A DNA stretch of 64,000 nt from Flavobacteriales bacterium (GCA_020635395.1 JACJZV010000001.1:496001-560000); one strand, 5' to 3'; shown: positions 17,141-27,550, counted from the stretch's first letter. Notes: generated by a model not told the origin, from the sequence alone. Numbers and translations are program-made.

Positions 17141-17596
17141 ATGACAAGAAGTCTTTCACATAGAATTACCGCCATTTCAATGGCTTTGTTGATGATGCTA
17201 TCGTCAACGGGATTCTCTATGGATATTCACTATTGTCAAGATCAGTTAAAGAGTGTCAGCTTATTAGGTAAAGCTAAATCCTGTCACGAAAAGCAAGAAA
17301 CGCCACCTTGTCATAAGATGAAGAAGTCTTGCCACCACAAAGAAGATAACGTAAGCAAAGCAGATAAAGATAACTGCTGTCATAATGAAACGGTTGTCAT
17401 AGAGAAAACAGATTTGGATGCCACGGCTACCCAAATGGCAACCGTTCAGGATATACAGATTGACTTTGTAGCTGCTTTTGTTGCGGTTTATGTCTTTAAC
17501 TACAGCGTGCAAGCTGACTATCAGCAGTATGCACAATACAAACCACCCTTGCCAGATAGAGACGTTCAGGTACTCTATCAGACTTTCTTGATTTGA
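17141..17596 (+). CDS. HYC_CC_PP-type small exported protein
   Basis: This 151-residue protein has a signal peptide (residues 1-26, ISMALLMMLSSTGFS) and the three marks of the family that name it: DIHYC after the signal, a Cys pair (NCCHNE) after a Cys/His-rich stretch (SCHEKQETPPCHKMKKSCHH), and PPLPDRDV near the end. It is likely a periplasmic metal-binding protein. It is the first gene of the Cu/Ag module, 87 bases before the CusA-like gene. Its exact task is unknown. Confidence 0.75.
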   Translation: MTRSLSHRITAISMALLMMLSSTGFSMDIHYCQDQLKSVSLLGKAKSCHEKQETPPCHKMKKSCHHKEDNVSKADKDNCCHNETVVIEKTDLDATATQMATVQDIQIDFVAAFVAVYVFNYSVQADYQQYAQYKPPLPDRDVQVLYQTFLI

Positions 17597-17683
17597 TTCA
17601 TTCATTTTCATTGATACTTCATACCGCTATTTGGCAGTATGAACCTATTTCTATTTGTAAAATTTTAAGAATGAAAATGAATA

Positions 17684-20600
17684 ATGTTAAATCAAATAAT
17701 CAAATTTTTTATAGACAATAAACTTGTCGCTTGGCTTCTATTGCTGCTATTTATCGGCTGGGGCGTAGTTACCGCACCCTTTGATCTTGGTGTAGATAGC
17801 CTACCCCGTGATCCCGTTGCGGTTGATGCCATACCAGATATTGGTGAAAACCAACAAATCGTTTTTACTAAATGGATGGGAAGGTCTCCGCAAGATGTAG
17901 AAGACCAAATTACATATCCGCTCACAACGTCTTTGTTGGGCATTCCGGGGGTCAAAAGCATTCGTAGTAATTCAATGTTTGGCTTCTCCAGTATCTATGT
18001 AATTTTTGATGAAGGTGTAGAATTCTACTGGAGTAGAAGTAGAATACTTGAAAAGCTAAACTCACTTCCATCAAACCTCTTACCCGATGATGTACAACCC
18101 ACCTTAGGCCCTGATGCAACTGCTTTAGGACAAATCTATTGGTACACCTTGGAAGGTCAAAACGAACAAGGAAATCCTACCGGTGGGTGGGATCTGCACG
18201 AATTACGATCAATTCAGGATTTTTATGTAAGGTTTGGTTTATCATCCGCTTCTGGTGTTTCAGAAGTAGCCTCTATAGGTGGCTTTGTTCAGGAATATCA
18301 AGTGGATGTTATACCGGACAAAATGAGAGTGTATGGCATTACCCTTAATCAGGTAATGAAAGCCATAAAAGAAAGCAACTTAGACATTGGTGCTCAAACA
18401 CTGGAAATCAATCTTGCCGAATATTTTGTCAGGGGCTTGGGATATGTAAAATCAGTAGAAGATATTGAAAATGCTGTGGTCACAGCCACCGATAATGTAC
18501 CCATTCGCATTAAGGACATTGCCGTAGTAAATATTGGTCCAGCTACTCGTAGGGGAGTTTTAGACAAATCAGGTGCAGAAGCTGTTGGTGGCGTGGTAGT
18601 AGCAAGATATGGAGCAAATCCATTAGAAGTAATTAACAATGTAAAGGCTAAAATTGATGAAATAGCTCCAGGATTACCTACTAAAAAATTAGCCGATGGC
18701 ACAGTTTCACAAGTGACAGTTGTCCCATTCTATGATAGAACAGATTTGATCAATGAGACTTTAGGCACTTTAGAAGAAGCATTGGGTTTAGAGATACTTA
18801 TTACAATTATAGTGGTGATTCTGATGTTACTCAATTTAAGGTCGTCATTGTTGGTGGCGGGTTCACTTCCAGTGGCTGTTTTAATGTGCTTTATCGCAAT
18901 GCGATACTTTGGTGTCGATGCCAATATAGTTGCTTTATCAGGTATTGCCATTGCAGTTGGAACGATGGTCGATATGGGAATTGTCCTTACGGAAAGTATG
19001 ATCACACATATCAAAAAAGCTCCACCAAAGCAATCCATTTCAATTACGATTTACAATGCCACCACCGAAGTTGCCTCAGCAGTTATTACAGCAGTAGCTA
19101 CTACGGTTGTAAGTTTCTTGCCGGTGTTTACTATGGTAGCCGCAGAAGGTAAACTATTCAGACCATTGGCATTTACTAAAACCTTTGCCCTTATAGCTTC
19201 GATAGTTGTAGCTATTACCATAGTCCCGCCATTGGCAGCTCAGTTGTTTGGGATTAAAACAAAGTCAAAATGGCTGTCTTTTGGCTATAATATTGGATTG
19301 GTGGTATTTAGCATTTTCCTATTATTTGGTCAGTTCTATTATTTAGGCATAATTGGCCTTGTAGTTGGGATCACTGGAATAATTAGTTACTGGCTAAAAT
19401 CATTTCAGAATGGAAAATTCCATTCCTATTTTGAAATAGCAAGAAACATTGTCTATGCCCTGCTGGTTGCTTGGCTTCTCGCCAAAATATGGATGCCATT
19501 GGGTGTTACAAAAACTGTACTTACCAATTTTCTATTTGTTTCATTTATTTCAGGTATATTAATCGGAAGCTTTTATATAGTAATTCATTTCTACGAAAGG
19601 ATTTTACGTTTCCTACTTAGAGTAAAGTTGTTATTCCTGTTACTCGTTGGCAGCCTAATTTTCTTTGGCATTCAAATCGCAAAAAATACAGGTCAGGAAT
19701 TTATGCCTGCCTTAGATGAAGGGTCATTTTTACTGATGCCTACTTCGATGCCACATTCAGGTATGCAAATGAATGTGGCAAACCTTCGGGCTTTGGATAT
19801 GGCTGTTACAGCTATACCAGAAGTGGAAACAGTAGTTGGAAAAGCAGGCCGGGTAGAAAGTGCTTTAGATCCAGCTCCAATGTCAATGTATGAAAATGTA
19901 ATTCTGTATAAATCGGAATATATGACCAATGCGGATGGTCACCGTTTGAGATTTAAGACAGATAAGAATGGAAAATATTTGTTGTCAACAGGTGGGGCTA
20001 TCGAATATGAAAAAGCTCTATCAGGTGGCATTCAAATCAGCGATTTAGTACAAGATGATAAAGGGTCGTATTTCCGCCAATGGAGAGAGCACATACATTC
20101 TCCAGATGATATTTGGAACGAAATTGTAAAGGCCACTAATCTTCCTGGTGTTACGTCAGCACCAAAACTGCAACCCATAGAAACACGATTGGTGATGCTA
20201 CAAACGGGGATGCGAGCACCAATGGGCATAAAAGTAAAAGGTTCAGATTTAGAGACCATAGAAGCATTTGGCTTGGAATTAGAAAAGCATTTGAAGAAAG
20301 TAGATGGAGTAAAAGCACCTGCTGTATTTGCAGAGCGAATTGTAGGTAAGCCCTATATGCTGTTTGATATTGACCGAGAAAAAATAAGCCGATATGGATT
20401 ATCAATAGTAGATGTACAGAAACAGTTGCAAGCTACGGTCGGTGGTATGGTAATGACTTCTACTGTGGAAGGTAGAGAGCGATACGGCATTCGTTTACGC
20501 TATCCAAGAGAACTGAGAAACGACCCTCAAAGCCTTAATAATATTCTGGTTTCCGCACCGAATGGATTGCAAATTCCATTGGATGACCTGGTAGAAATAA

Positions 20601-21421
20601 AATACGAACAAGGACCTCAAGCAATAAAAAGCGAAGATGGTTTTTTAGTTGGATATGTACTGTTTGATAAAGAAGTAGGCTTTGCAGAAGTGGAAGTAGT
20701 TAACAATGCACAGAACTATTTACAAAATAAAATAGATAATGGCGAATTGACATTACCAGCAGGAGTCAATTACAAGTTCGCAGGAAATTATGAGCAACAA
20801 GTCAGAGCTAACAAACGGCTATCCATTGTCATCCCTATTGCACTGGCTTTAATTTTTCTAATTCTTTATTTCCAATTCAGTTCTATTACTACTTCACTGA
20901 TGGTATTCTCAGGTGTGTTTGTAGCATTCTCAGGGGGCTTTATTATGATATGGTTATATGGTCAGCCCTGGTTTATGGACTTTGACATTTTGGGAACCAA
21001 TATGCGAGACCTGTTTCAAATGAAATCCATTAATCTCAGTGTAGCAGTTTGGGTCGGTTTTTTAGCCCTGTTCGGTATTGCTACGGATGATGGCGTTTTA
21101 GTCGCTACATTCTTAAAAGATAGTTTCAAACGAAATACACCCGCCACAGTTCGTGAGATAAGAGATGCGGTTGTAGAAGGCGGTTTACGCAGGGTAAAAC
21201 CAGCAATGATGACCACTGCTACTACCATTTTGGCTTTACTGCCGGTGCTTACTTCCACAGGTCGTGGGGCAGATATAATGCTACCAATGGCCATTCCTTC
21301 TTTTGGTGGAATGACTTTACAAGTGATTACGATGTTCACTGTTCCCGTTCTGTATTCCTTATGGAAAGAAGCACAACTGAAATTTTCTAAGAATACTCAA
21401 ATGTTAAAAGATGAAAACTAA
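17684..21421 (+). CDS. CusA-type Cu(I)/Ag(I) RND efflux pump
   Basis: This 1245-residue inner-membrane pump is longer than E. coli CusA because of inserts, including two extra hydrophobic stretches near 525-640. Helix 4 reads GIAIAVGTMVDMGIVLTES (D430), the pattern of monovalent Cu/Ag pumps and unlike the DFGLIVDGAV of the first pump in this window. The periplasmic part contains Met-rich FLLMPTSMPHSGMQMN, fitting a Met relay for soft metals. It overlaps the TolC-family gene by 11 bases, and an HMBD-containing adaptor follows. The pump call is very sure; Cu/Ag preference is from motif and neighbours. Confidence 0.93.
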   Translation: MLNQIIKFFIDNKLVAWLLLLLFIGWGVVTAPFDLGVDSLPRDPVAVDAIPDIGENQQIVFTKWMGRSPQDVEDQITYPLTTSLLGIPGVKSIRSNSMFGFSSIYVIFDEGVEFYWSRSRILEKLNSLPSNLLPDDVQPTLGPDATALGQIYWYTLEGQNEQGNPTGGWDLHELRSIQDFYVRFGLSSASGVSEVASIGGFVQEYQVDVIPDKMRVYGITLNQVMKAIKESNLDIGAQTLEINLAEYFVRGLGYVKSVEDIENAVVTATDNVPIRIKDIAVVNIGPATRRGVLDKSGAEAVGGVVVARYGANPLEVINNVKAKIDEIAPGLPTKKLADGTVSQVTVVPFYDRTDLINETLGTLEEALGLEILITIIVVILMLLNLRSSLLVAGSLPVAVLMCFIAMRYFGVDANIVALSGIAIAVGTMVDMGIVLTESMITHIKKAPPKQSISITIYNATTEVASAVITAVATTVVSFLPVFTMVAAEGKLFRPLAFTKTFALIASIVVAITIVPPLAAQLFGIKTKSKWLSFGYNIGLVVFSIFLLFGQFYYLGIIGLVVGITGIISYWLKSFQNGKFHSYFEIARNIVYALLVAWLLAKIWMPLGVTKTVLTNFLFVSFISGILIGSFYIVIHFYERILRFLLRVKLLFLLLVGSLIFFGIQIAKNTGQEFMPALDEGSFLLMPTSMPHSGMQMNVANLRALDMAVTAIPEVETVVGKAGRVESALDPAPMSMYENVILYKSEYMTNADGHRLRFKTDKNGKYLLSTGGAIEYEKALSGGIQISDLVQDDKGSYFRQWREHIHSPDDIWNEIVKATNLPGVTSAPKLQPIETRLVMLQTGMRAPMGIKVKGSDLETIEAFGLELEKHLKKVDGVKAPAVFAERIVGKPYMLFDIDREKISRYGLSIVDVQKQLQATVGGMVMTSTVEGRERYGIRLRYPRELRNDPQSLNNILVSAPNGLQIPLDDLVEIKYEQGPQAIKSEDGFLVGYVLFDKEVGFAEVEVVNNAQNYLQNKIDNGELTLPAGVNYKFAGNYEQQVRANKRLSIVIPIALALIFLILYFQFSSITTSLMVFSGVFVAFSGGFIMIWLYGQPWFMDFDILGTNMRDLFQMKSINLSVAVWVGFLALFGIATDDGVLVATFLKDSFKRNTPATVREIRDAVVEGGLRRVKPAMMTTATTILALLPVLTSTGRGADIMLPMAIPSFGGMTLQVITMFTVPVLYSLWKEAQLKFSKNTQMLKDEN

Positions 21422-22649
21422 ATATATAGCAATACTGCTTGCTTTAATGGCTTCGACCTTTACGGTCAAAGCACAGACTTTGGACAGTCTGCTAAAAAAA
21501 GCGTATGATAAAAATCCGGCATTAAAGGCATTACAATTAGAATACGAAGCGGCCTTGCAAAAAGGACCACAGGTCAGTCAACTACCAGACCCAACTGTTG
21601 GTGTTGGAGTTCCAATTCTTCCAGTAGAAACCAGATTGGGGTCGCAAAATCTCATTATCTCAGCCAGTCAAATGTTTCCTTGGTTTGGAACACTAAAGGC
21701 AAAGGAAGATGTCGTCTTGACAATGGCAAAATCTAAATACGAACGAATAGCTGCTGAACGATTAGACATAGATTATCAGATCAAAACAGCCTTCTTCAAT
21801 CTATATCTATTACAGGAGCAGCAAAAAATCATTCAAAAGAACATTCGCATTTTCGAAACCATTGAAAAGGTGGCCTTGGCAAAAGTAGAAAGCGGAAAAT
21901 CTATTGCTTCTGATGTGCTCACAGTTCGGATTAAAGTAGCAGAACTGAAACAGCAAATACTAATTCTTGAAGAACGAAAGCAAGGCTTTTCAGCAAGTAT
22001 TAATAAAGAGATAAATAACCCAATTACTGATACCATTCAAGTCGATACCACCAAAATCACATTAGCTGAATTAGCCTACGACTTAGAGCAAATCAAACAA
22101 AAGATTGAATCAAATCACCCATTGATTAAACAACTGGATTGGAATATAGAAGCCTCAAATAAAGCACTTGATTTAAATGCCTTGGATGGGAAACCTACTT
22201 TCGGAATAGGCATAGATTATGGTTTGGTAAATGGCAGAATCGATGCCATTCCGGCAAACAATGGGAGAGATATTCTTATACCCAAAGTAATGGTCTCTAT
22301 ACCAATTTACCGTAAAAAATATACGGCTAAGAAGCAGGAAGAAGAACTAAAACAGCAAGCTTTTGAACTTCAAAAAGAAAGTTTGACCAATCAAATGATG
22401 AGCAGCATTCAGGGCTATGAATCGGAATACGAAAGTGCAAAATTGATGTATGAGTTAGCTAATAAGCAAATTGAAATATCGAATAGTGCTTATGACATAC
22501 TCTTAACGGATTATAGCAGTAAAGGAAAAAGATTTGACGAGTTGATGAAGTTGCAAAGTGACATAAACCGCTATGAAATAGCCATTGTTAACGCCATAGT
22601 GCAATCCTACTTAGCCAAATTTAAAATAGATCGTTTAACGGATTTCTAA
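21411..22649 (+). CDS. TolC-family outer-membrane channel (CusC-like)
   Basis: This 412-residue protein has a signal peptide (AILLALMASTFTVKAQ) and two copies of the TolC-type helical hairpin repeat. The start LDSLLKKAYDKNPALKALQL and the later ALDLNALDGKPTFGIGIDYG are typical of the two repeats. It would form the outer-membrane exit of the second tripartite pump. It overlaps the pump gene by 11 bases and ends one base before the adaptor gene, so the three are translated together. Unlike the first pump, here the channel is a separate gene. Confidence 0.9.
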   Translation: MKTKYIAILLALMASTFTVKAQTLDSLLKKAYDKNPALKALQLEYEAALQKGPQVSQLPDPTVGVGVPILPVETRLGSQNLIISASQMFPWFGTLKAKEDVVLTMAKSKYERIAAERLDIDYQIKTAFFNLYLLQEQQKIIQKNIRIFETIEKVALAKVESGKSIASDVLTVRIKVAELKQQILILEERKQGFSASINKEINNPITDTIQVDTTKITLAELAYDLEQIKQKIESNHPLIKQLDWNIEASNKALDLNALDGKPTFGIGIDYGLVNGRIDAIPANNGRDILIPKVMVSIPIYRKKYTAKKQEEELKQQAFELQKESLTNQMMSSIQGYESEYESAKLMYELANKQIEISNSAYDILLTDYSSKGKRFDELMKLQSDINRYEIAIVNAIVQSYLAKFKIDRLTDF

Positions 22650-22650
22650 A

Positions 22651-24459
22651 ATGAATGAAATGAAAAAATATAATATATATATCGTTGCCATTATAGCCGT
22701 TGGAATTGGCTTACTACTGGGTTGGTTCTTGTTTAAGAATACTACTCCAATTGTGCAAGACCACAGCGAACTTAATTCAGTCAAAACAGAAGCAGAAATA
22801 TGGACCTGCTCAATGCACCCGCAAATTCGTCAAAATGAACCAGGCGATTGTCCCATTTGCGGAATGGATTTAATTCCAGCCAGTCAAGCAAGTAGTGATA
22901 GTGAAATAGGTTTTCAAATGACCGCTGATGCTATCAAATTGGCTAATATTCAAACAACTATTATTGGCAAGACTGAAGGATCTGATGGAGCTGCCCTAAA
23001 ACTCAATGGCAAAATACAAGCCAATGAAACAAAATCTGCCAGTCTGGTTTCTCATATTCCGGGAAGAATAGAAAAACTATATGTAAGCTATACCGGTGAG
23101 CAAGTAAACAAAGGTCAGAAGATAGCAACGATCTACTCACCAGAACTAATAACTGCTCAAAAAGAATTGTTAGAAGCTCAGAAAATACAAGATATAAGCC
23201 CCGGCCTTTTAGCAGCAGCCAGGAACAAGTTGAAGTATTGGAAAATCGGAGATCAGGTAATACAAGACATTTTGAGTTCCGGTACTATACGAGAGAATTT
23301 TAGTATTTATGCCGATCATTCAGGAGTCGTAAATCAAAAAAGAGTAGCTGTTGGAGATTACCTTTCAACAGGCGAAGTGCTATTTGATGTGCAAAATTTG
23401 TTTAGCCTATGGGCTTTATTTGATGTGTATGAAAATGACTTACCAAATGTCAAAGTTGGCCAAACCATAAACTTTACAACTCCTTCAACACCCAATAAAA
23501 TATTCAAAGCCAAAATCACTTTTGTTAATCCGGTTATTGACCCCAATACAAGAGCGGCAACCATAAGAGCTGAAGTGAGCAACACCACCGGAAAGTTGAA
23601 ACCTGAAATGTTCATAACAGGTGAATTAGCGACTTACAAAAAATCAAATGTGCTTACAGTTCCTAAATCAGCGGTCTTGTGGACAGGACAGCGTTCAGTG
23701 GTTTATGTAAAAGTTCCTGATACAGACATTCCTTCATTTGAATACAGGGAAATTGAATTGGGTGAAGCCAATCAAACAGGATATAATGTTATTAGTGGCT
23801 TAGAATATGGAGAAGAAGTGGTGACCAACGGAGCGTTTGTAATTGATGCTTCCGCTCAATTAAATAATCAAGCAAGTATGATGAATAAAAATGTGATGGC
23901 TAAAAATACTATTCACTCAAGCCACCTTCCCGACTATACTGCTAATACACCCACAGCATTTAAGGAGCAACTAACAACGTTGGCAGACACATACTTCGCA
24001 GTAAAAGACGCTTTGGTTGAGAGCGATAGTGAGAAAGCCATTGAAGCAGCAAACGGAGTGCTCAATAGAGCAGCAAAAATAGATATGTCTTTGGTGAAAG
24101 ACAAAGCACATATCTATTGGATGGAACAATTAAAAGCCATTCAATCACACGGAAAGAAAATAACCGAAACAAAAGACATTGAAGAACAACGAAAACAGTT
24201 CGATTTTCTCTCTCAGGCACTCATTAAATCTATAAAAGTATTTGGTATTGCTAATGATACTTTTTATGTACAACATTGCCCAATGGCGAATGACAATGAA
24301 GGAGCAGATTGGCTGAGTAAACACGAAAAAGTGCTTAACCCATATTTCGGAGATAAAATGCTGACCTGTGGAACAGTACAAGATACAATAGACATAAACT
24401 TCAAAAACCCACCGATGCAAGAGCAGTCAAACGTTCAAATCAATTTACATAATCATTAA
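22651..24459 (+). CDS. CusB-like adaptor with HMBD and C-terminal DUF3347
   Basis: This 602-residue adaptor has an N-terminal membrane anchor (residues 8-29). A heavy-metal-binding domain at about 50-77 reads WTCSMHPQIRQNEPGDCP followed by ICGMD. The membrane-fusion core spans about 90-405 (SLVSHIPGRIEKLYVSYTGE, FSIYADHSGVVNQKRVAVGD). Residues about 430-590 are a DUF3347 domain with YVQHCPMANDNEGADW and MLTCGTVQDTID, close to the lipoprotein at 10535-11428. The two extra modules suggest the adaptor itself captures Cu/Ag and passes it to the pump. It follows the TolC gene by one base. Confidence 0.92.
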   Translation: MNEMKKYNIYIVAIIAVGIGLLLGWFLFKNTTPIVQDHSELNSVKTEAEIWTCSMHPQIRQNEPGDCPICGMDLIPASQASSDSEIGFQMTADAIKLANIQTTIIGKTEGSDGAALKLNGKIQANETKSASLVSHIPGRIEKLYVSYTGEQVNKGQKIATIYSPELITAQKELLEAQKIQDISPGLLAAARNKLKYWKIGDQVIQDILSSGTIRENFSIYADHSGVVNQKRVAVGDYLSTGEVLFDVQNLFSLWALFDVYENDLPNVKVGQTINFTTPSTPNKIFKAKITFVNPVIDPNTRAATIRAEVSNTTGKLKPEMFITGELATYKKSNVLTVPKSAVLWTGQRSVVYVKVPDTDIPSFEYREIELGEANQTGYNVISGLEYGEEVVTNGAFVIDASAQLNNQASMMNKNVMAKNTIHSSHLPDYTANTPTAFKEQLTTLADTYFAVKDALVESDSEKAIEAANGVLNRAAKIDMSLVKDKAHIYWMEQLKAIQSHGKKITETKDIEEQRKQFDFLSQALIKSIKVFGIANDTFYVQHCPMANDNEGADWLSKHEKVLNPYFGDKMLTCGTVQDTIDINFKNPPMQEQSNVQINLHNH

Positions 24460-24485
24460 TTATTCACAATTTAAATTTTATTACA

Positions 24486-24740
24486 ATGAAAAAATCAAAA
24501 TTCAAATTTCTAATCGTAGCACTATTTGCTATAGGTCTCACACTTACTTCGTGCGGCAACAAATCAAACAATTCCACCCAAACTGAACAATCAGAAAAGC
24601 AAGGAAAGGAATACACTTCAGCCTATGTATGTCCGATGCACTGCGAAGGAAGTGGCAGTGATGAAGCAGGTAAGTGTCCGGTTTGTGGAATGGACTATGT
24701 AAAAAATGAAAACCATAAAAAAGACGGGCATAAACATTAA
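24486..24740 (+). CDS. HMBD lipoprotein
   Basis: This is an 84-residue lipoprotein (signal ending LTSC, Cys about residue 23). Almost all of its mature part is one heavy-metal-binding domain: YVCPMHCEGSGSDEAGKCP then VCGMDY, followed by a His/Lys tail. The same domain occurs in the adjacent adaptor and twice in the copper ATPase downstream. It is probably a periplasmic copper or silver carrier or buffer. It lies 26 bases after the adaptor gene. Confidence 0.85.
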   Translation: MKKSKFKFLIVALFAIGLTLTSCGNKSNNSTQTEQSEKQGKEYTSAYVCPMHCEGSGSDEAGKCPVCGMDYVKNENHKKDGHKH

Positions 24741-24826
24741 GTCTATTCCAAATGATGTAATTCTTAACCAATACTTTGAAAGCCTATGGTTGCGATAGTA
24801 GATAAATTTGCATAAAACAACAGAAT

Positions 24827-27550
24827 ATGATTCACAACTATCAACTACAAGGTATGACCTGTAAAGGTTGCTTACGTAATATCCATACAGCATTGTCTGA
24901 AATAGATGGTGTTATAGATGTCGATATTGCTTTTGAAGAGTCTATTGCTACCATAAAAATGGAAGAACATATACCATTGGAAGTTTTGGAATCAGCTGTC
25001 CAAAAGAAAAACACCAAGTATCATATCCATCCAGATAAAGGTGATGGTTTAATCACAAGGACTTTTCCTGTGAATGGGATGACCTGTAATGGCTGTAAAG
25101 CTCACGTAGAAAAAACACTTTCTTCTGTTGAAGGTGTTCAAAGCGTATCAGTAGATTTAGAAAAAGCCGAAGCTACCATTGATATGAAACCAGAAATACC
25201 AATCGAAAAATTTCAAAAGGTTTTAGAAAAAGATGGTGGCACGTATAGCATTTTTAAAGCAGGTCAAAGACCTAATGTTAATAAGGAGAAACAAGAAAAA
25301 CCAAAAGGTAAAGGCACAGGAACGTTTTATTGTCCTATGCATTGCGAAGGTGACAAAACCTACGATGAGCCAGGAGACTGTCCTGTTTGTGGTATGGATT
25401 TAGTCGAAGAAGTAAGTCTATCCACAACAAACAAACAGCAATGGACGTGTCCTATGCATCCAGAAGTTGTAAAAGATGAAGCGGGTGCTTGCCCTATCTG
25501 TGGTATGGATTTAGTTCCAATGCAACCCGACCTTTCCGCAGAAGAAAAAACCTATAAAAGTTTACTGAAGAAATTTTGGATAGCAACTGTTTTTACAGTA
25601 CCCATATTTATTATTGCAATGAGCGAAATGCTCAATAACAATCCATTGTATGATATAATAGAACAAAAATATTGGAATTGGATTCAGTTTGCACTATCTA
25701 TTCCAGTTGTGTTTTATGCCACTTGGATGTTTTTTGAACGTGCCTACAAAAGTGTTAGGACGTGGAATCTCAATATGTTCACTCTTATAGGCATTGGTGC
25801 AGGTGTGGCGTGGTTGTTCAGCGTTGTAGGAATGTTGTTTCCAGATATATTTCCAGATCAGTTCAAAACGGAATCAGGAGCGGTCCACGTTTACTTTGAA
25901 GCAGCAACAGTTATTCTCACATTAGTTCTTTTAGGTCAGTTATTAGAAGCTCGTGCACATAGCAAGACAAACTCTGCCGTAAAGGAATTACTAAAATTGG
26001 CACCTAATAAAGCGGTCAAAATTATTGATGGGGAAGAAGTCGAAGTCAGCATTGATAGTATTGAACTAAACGATATTCTCAAAGTAAAACCGGGTGATAA
26101 AATTCCTGTAGATGGTGTAATAACTGAAGGTGATACCAGCATAAATGAATCTATGATTACAGGAGAGCCAATTCCAGTAAATAAGGCAGCCGGTGATAAG
26201 GTGAGTAGCGGAACAATCAATGGCAATCAATCTTTCTTAATGAAAGCTGAAAAAATTGGAAGTGATACTTTGTTATCACAAATAATTCAAATGGTAAATG
26301 ATGCCAGTAGAAGTCGTGCACCTATTCAAAATTTGGCAGATAAAGTATCCGCCTACTTTGTTCCGGTTGTGGTCATTATATCCATATTCACATTTATCAT
26401 TTGGTCATTATTTGGTCCTGAGCCAGCTTATGTTTTTGCTTTCGTTAATGCCATTGCGGTTTTAATCATTGCTTGTCCTTGTGCATTGGGTTTGGCTACA
26501 CCAATGAGTGTTATGGTTGGCGTAGGCAAAGGTGCTCAAAATGGTGTGCTTATAAAAAATGCAGAAGCACTCGAAAAAATGAATAAGGTAAATACACTTA
26601 TAGTTGACAAAACAGGAACAATCACCGAAGGAAAACCGACAGTAGAAAAAGTAGGTTCATTTAATGATGATTTTAGTGGAAGAGAAGTACTGAATTACAT
26701 TGTTTCATTAAATGCTAACAGTGAACACCCGTTAGCAGAAGCCACTGTTAAATATGGAAAAGAACATAATGCTGATAAATTAAAAACAAACGACTTTAAT
26801 GCTGTTACTGGTAAAGGTGTAGAAGGCATAGTTAATGGTCATAAAACTGCATTGGGAAATCCAAAAATGATGGAATATGCTCAAGCAGAAATCACTTTCG
26901 AGAAGCGTTCAGTAGCCGACCAATATCAACAACAAGGAAAAACGGTCTCGTATTTGGCGATAGGTGGTAAAGTTATCGGGTATGTGGTTATTGGTGATAA
27001 AATTAAAAAGACCAGTGCCACTGCAATAAAAAGTTTACAAAAGCACGGAGTAGATGTAATTATGCTTACAGGTGACAATCACAATACCGCACAATTTGTT
27101 GCTTCTGAGTTACACCTATCTGGTTTTAAAGCCAGTATGCTTCCCGAAGATAAACTCAAAGAAGTAGAGAAGCTTCAAAAAAGTGGCAAAGTGGTGGCAA
27201 TGGCCGGAGATGGGATAAATGATGCACCTGCGTTAGCCAAAAGTGATGTAGGGATAGCAATGGGAACAGGTACAGACGTTGCGATAGAAAGTGCTACGAT
27301 AACTTTGGTAAAAGGGGATTTACAAGGAATTGTAAAGGCTAAAAATTTGAGTACCGCTGTAATGAAAAACATTAAGCAGAACCTATTCTTTGCACTTATC
27401 TATAATACATTGGGGATACCAATCGCAGCAGGAGTTTTGTTTCCATTTTTCGGAATATTGTTATCACCAATGATTGCTGCTCTGGCAATGAGTTTCAGTT
27501 CGGTATCAGTCATAGCAAATTCACTGAGATTAAAAGGTGTGAAAATATAG
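24827..27550 (+). CDS. copA: CopA-like Cu(I)-exporting P-type ATPase
   Basis: The 907-residue protein has two HMA domains (GMTCKGC, C12/C15; GMTCNGC, C87/C90). Two HMBD units follow near 166-230 (FYCPMHCEGDKTYDEPGDCP; WTCPMHPEVVKDEAGACP). The ATPase core carries IACPCALGLATP, DKTGT (D594), SEHP and GDGINDAP. TM7 has ALIYNTLGIP and TM8 PMIAALAMSFSSVSV; with CPC these form the P1B-1 signature for Cu(I)/Ag(I). Having both HMA and HMBD pairs in one ATPase is a heavy load of metal sites. TAAATTTG at 24803-24810 may be its -7 box. It closes the metal island. Confidence 0.95.
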   Translation: MIHNYQLQGMTCKGCLRNIHTALSEIDGVIDVDIAFEESIATIKMEEHIPLEVLESAVQKKNTKYHIHPDKGDGLITRTFPVNGMTCNGCKAHVEKTLSSVEGVQSVSVDLEKAEATIDMKPEIPIEKFQKVLEKDGGTYSIFKAGQRPNVNKEKQEKPKGKGTGTFYCPMHCEGDKTYDEPGDCPVCGMDLVEEVSLSTTNKQQWTCPMHPEVVKDEAGACPICGMDLVPMQPDLSAEEKTYKSLLKKFWIATVFTVPIFIIAMSEMLNNNPLYDIIEQKYWNWIQFALSIPVVFYATWMFFERAYKSVRTWNLNMFTLIGIGAGVAWLFSVVGMLFPDIFPDQFKTESGAVHVYFEAATVILTLVLLGQLLEARAHSKTNSAVKELLKLAPNKAVKIIDGEEVEVSIDSIELNDILKVKPGDKIPVDGVITEGDTSINESMITGEPIPVNKAAGDKVSSGTINGNQSFLMKAEKIGSDTLLSQIIQMVNDASRSRAPIQNLADKVSAYFVPVVVIISIFTFIIWSLFGPEPAYVFAFVNAIAVLIIACPCALGLATPMSVMVGVGKGAQNGVLIKNAEALEKMNKVNTLIVDKTGTITEGKPTVEKVGSFNDDFSGREVLNYIVSLNANSEHPLAEATVKYGKEHNADKLKTNDFNAVTGKGVEGIVNGHKTALGNPKMMEYAQAEITFEKRSVADQYQQQGKTVSYLAIGGKVIGYVVIGDKIKKTSATAIKSLQKHGVDVIMLTGDNHNTAQFVASELHLSGFKASMLPEDKLKEVEKLQKSGKVVAMAGDGINDAPALAKSDVGIAMGTGTDVAIESATITLVKGDLQGIVKAKNLSTAVMKNIKQNLFFALIYNTLGIPIAAGVLFPFFGILLSPMIAALAMSFSSVSVIANSLRLKGVKI

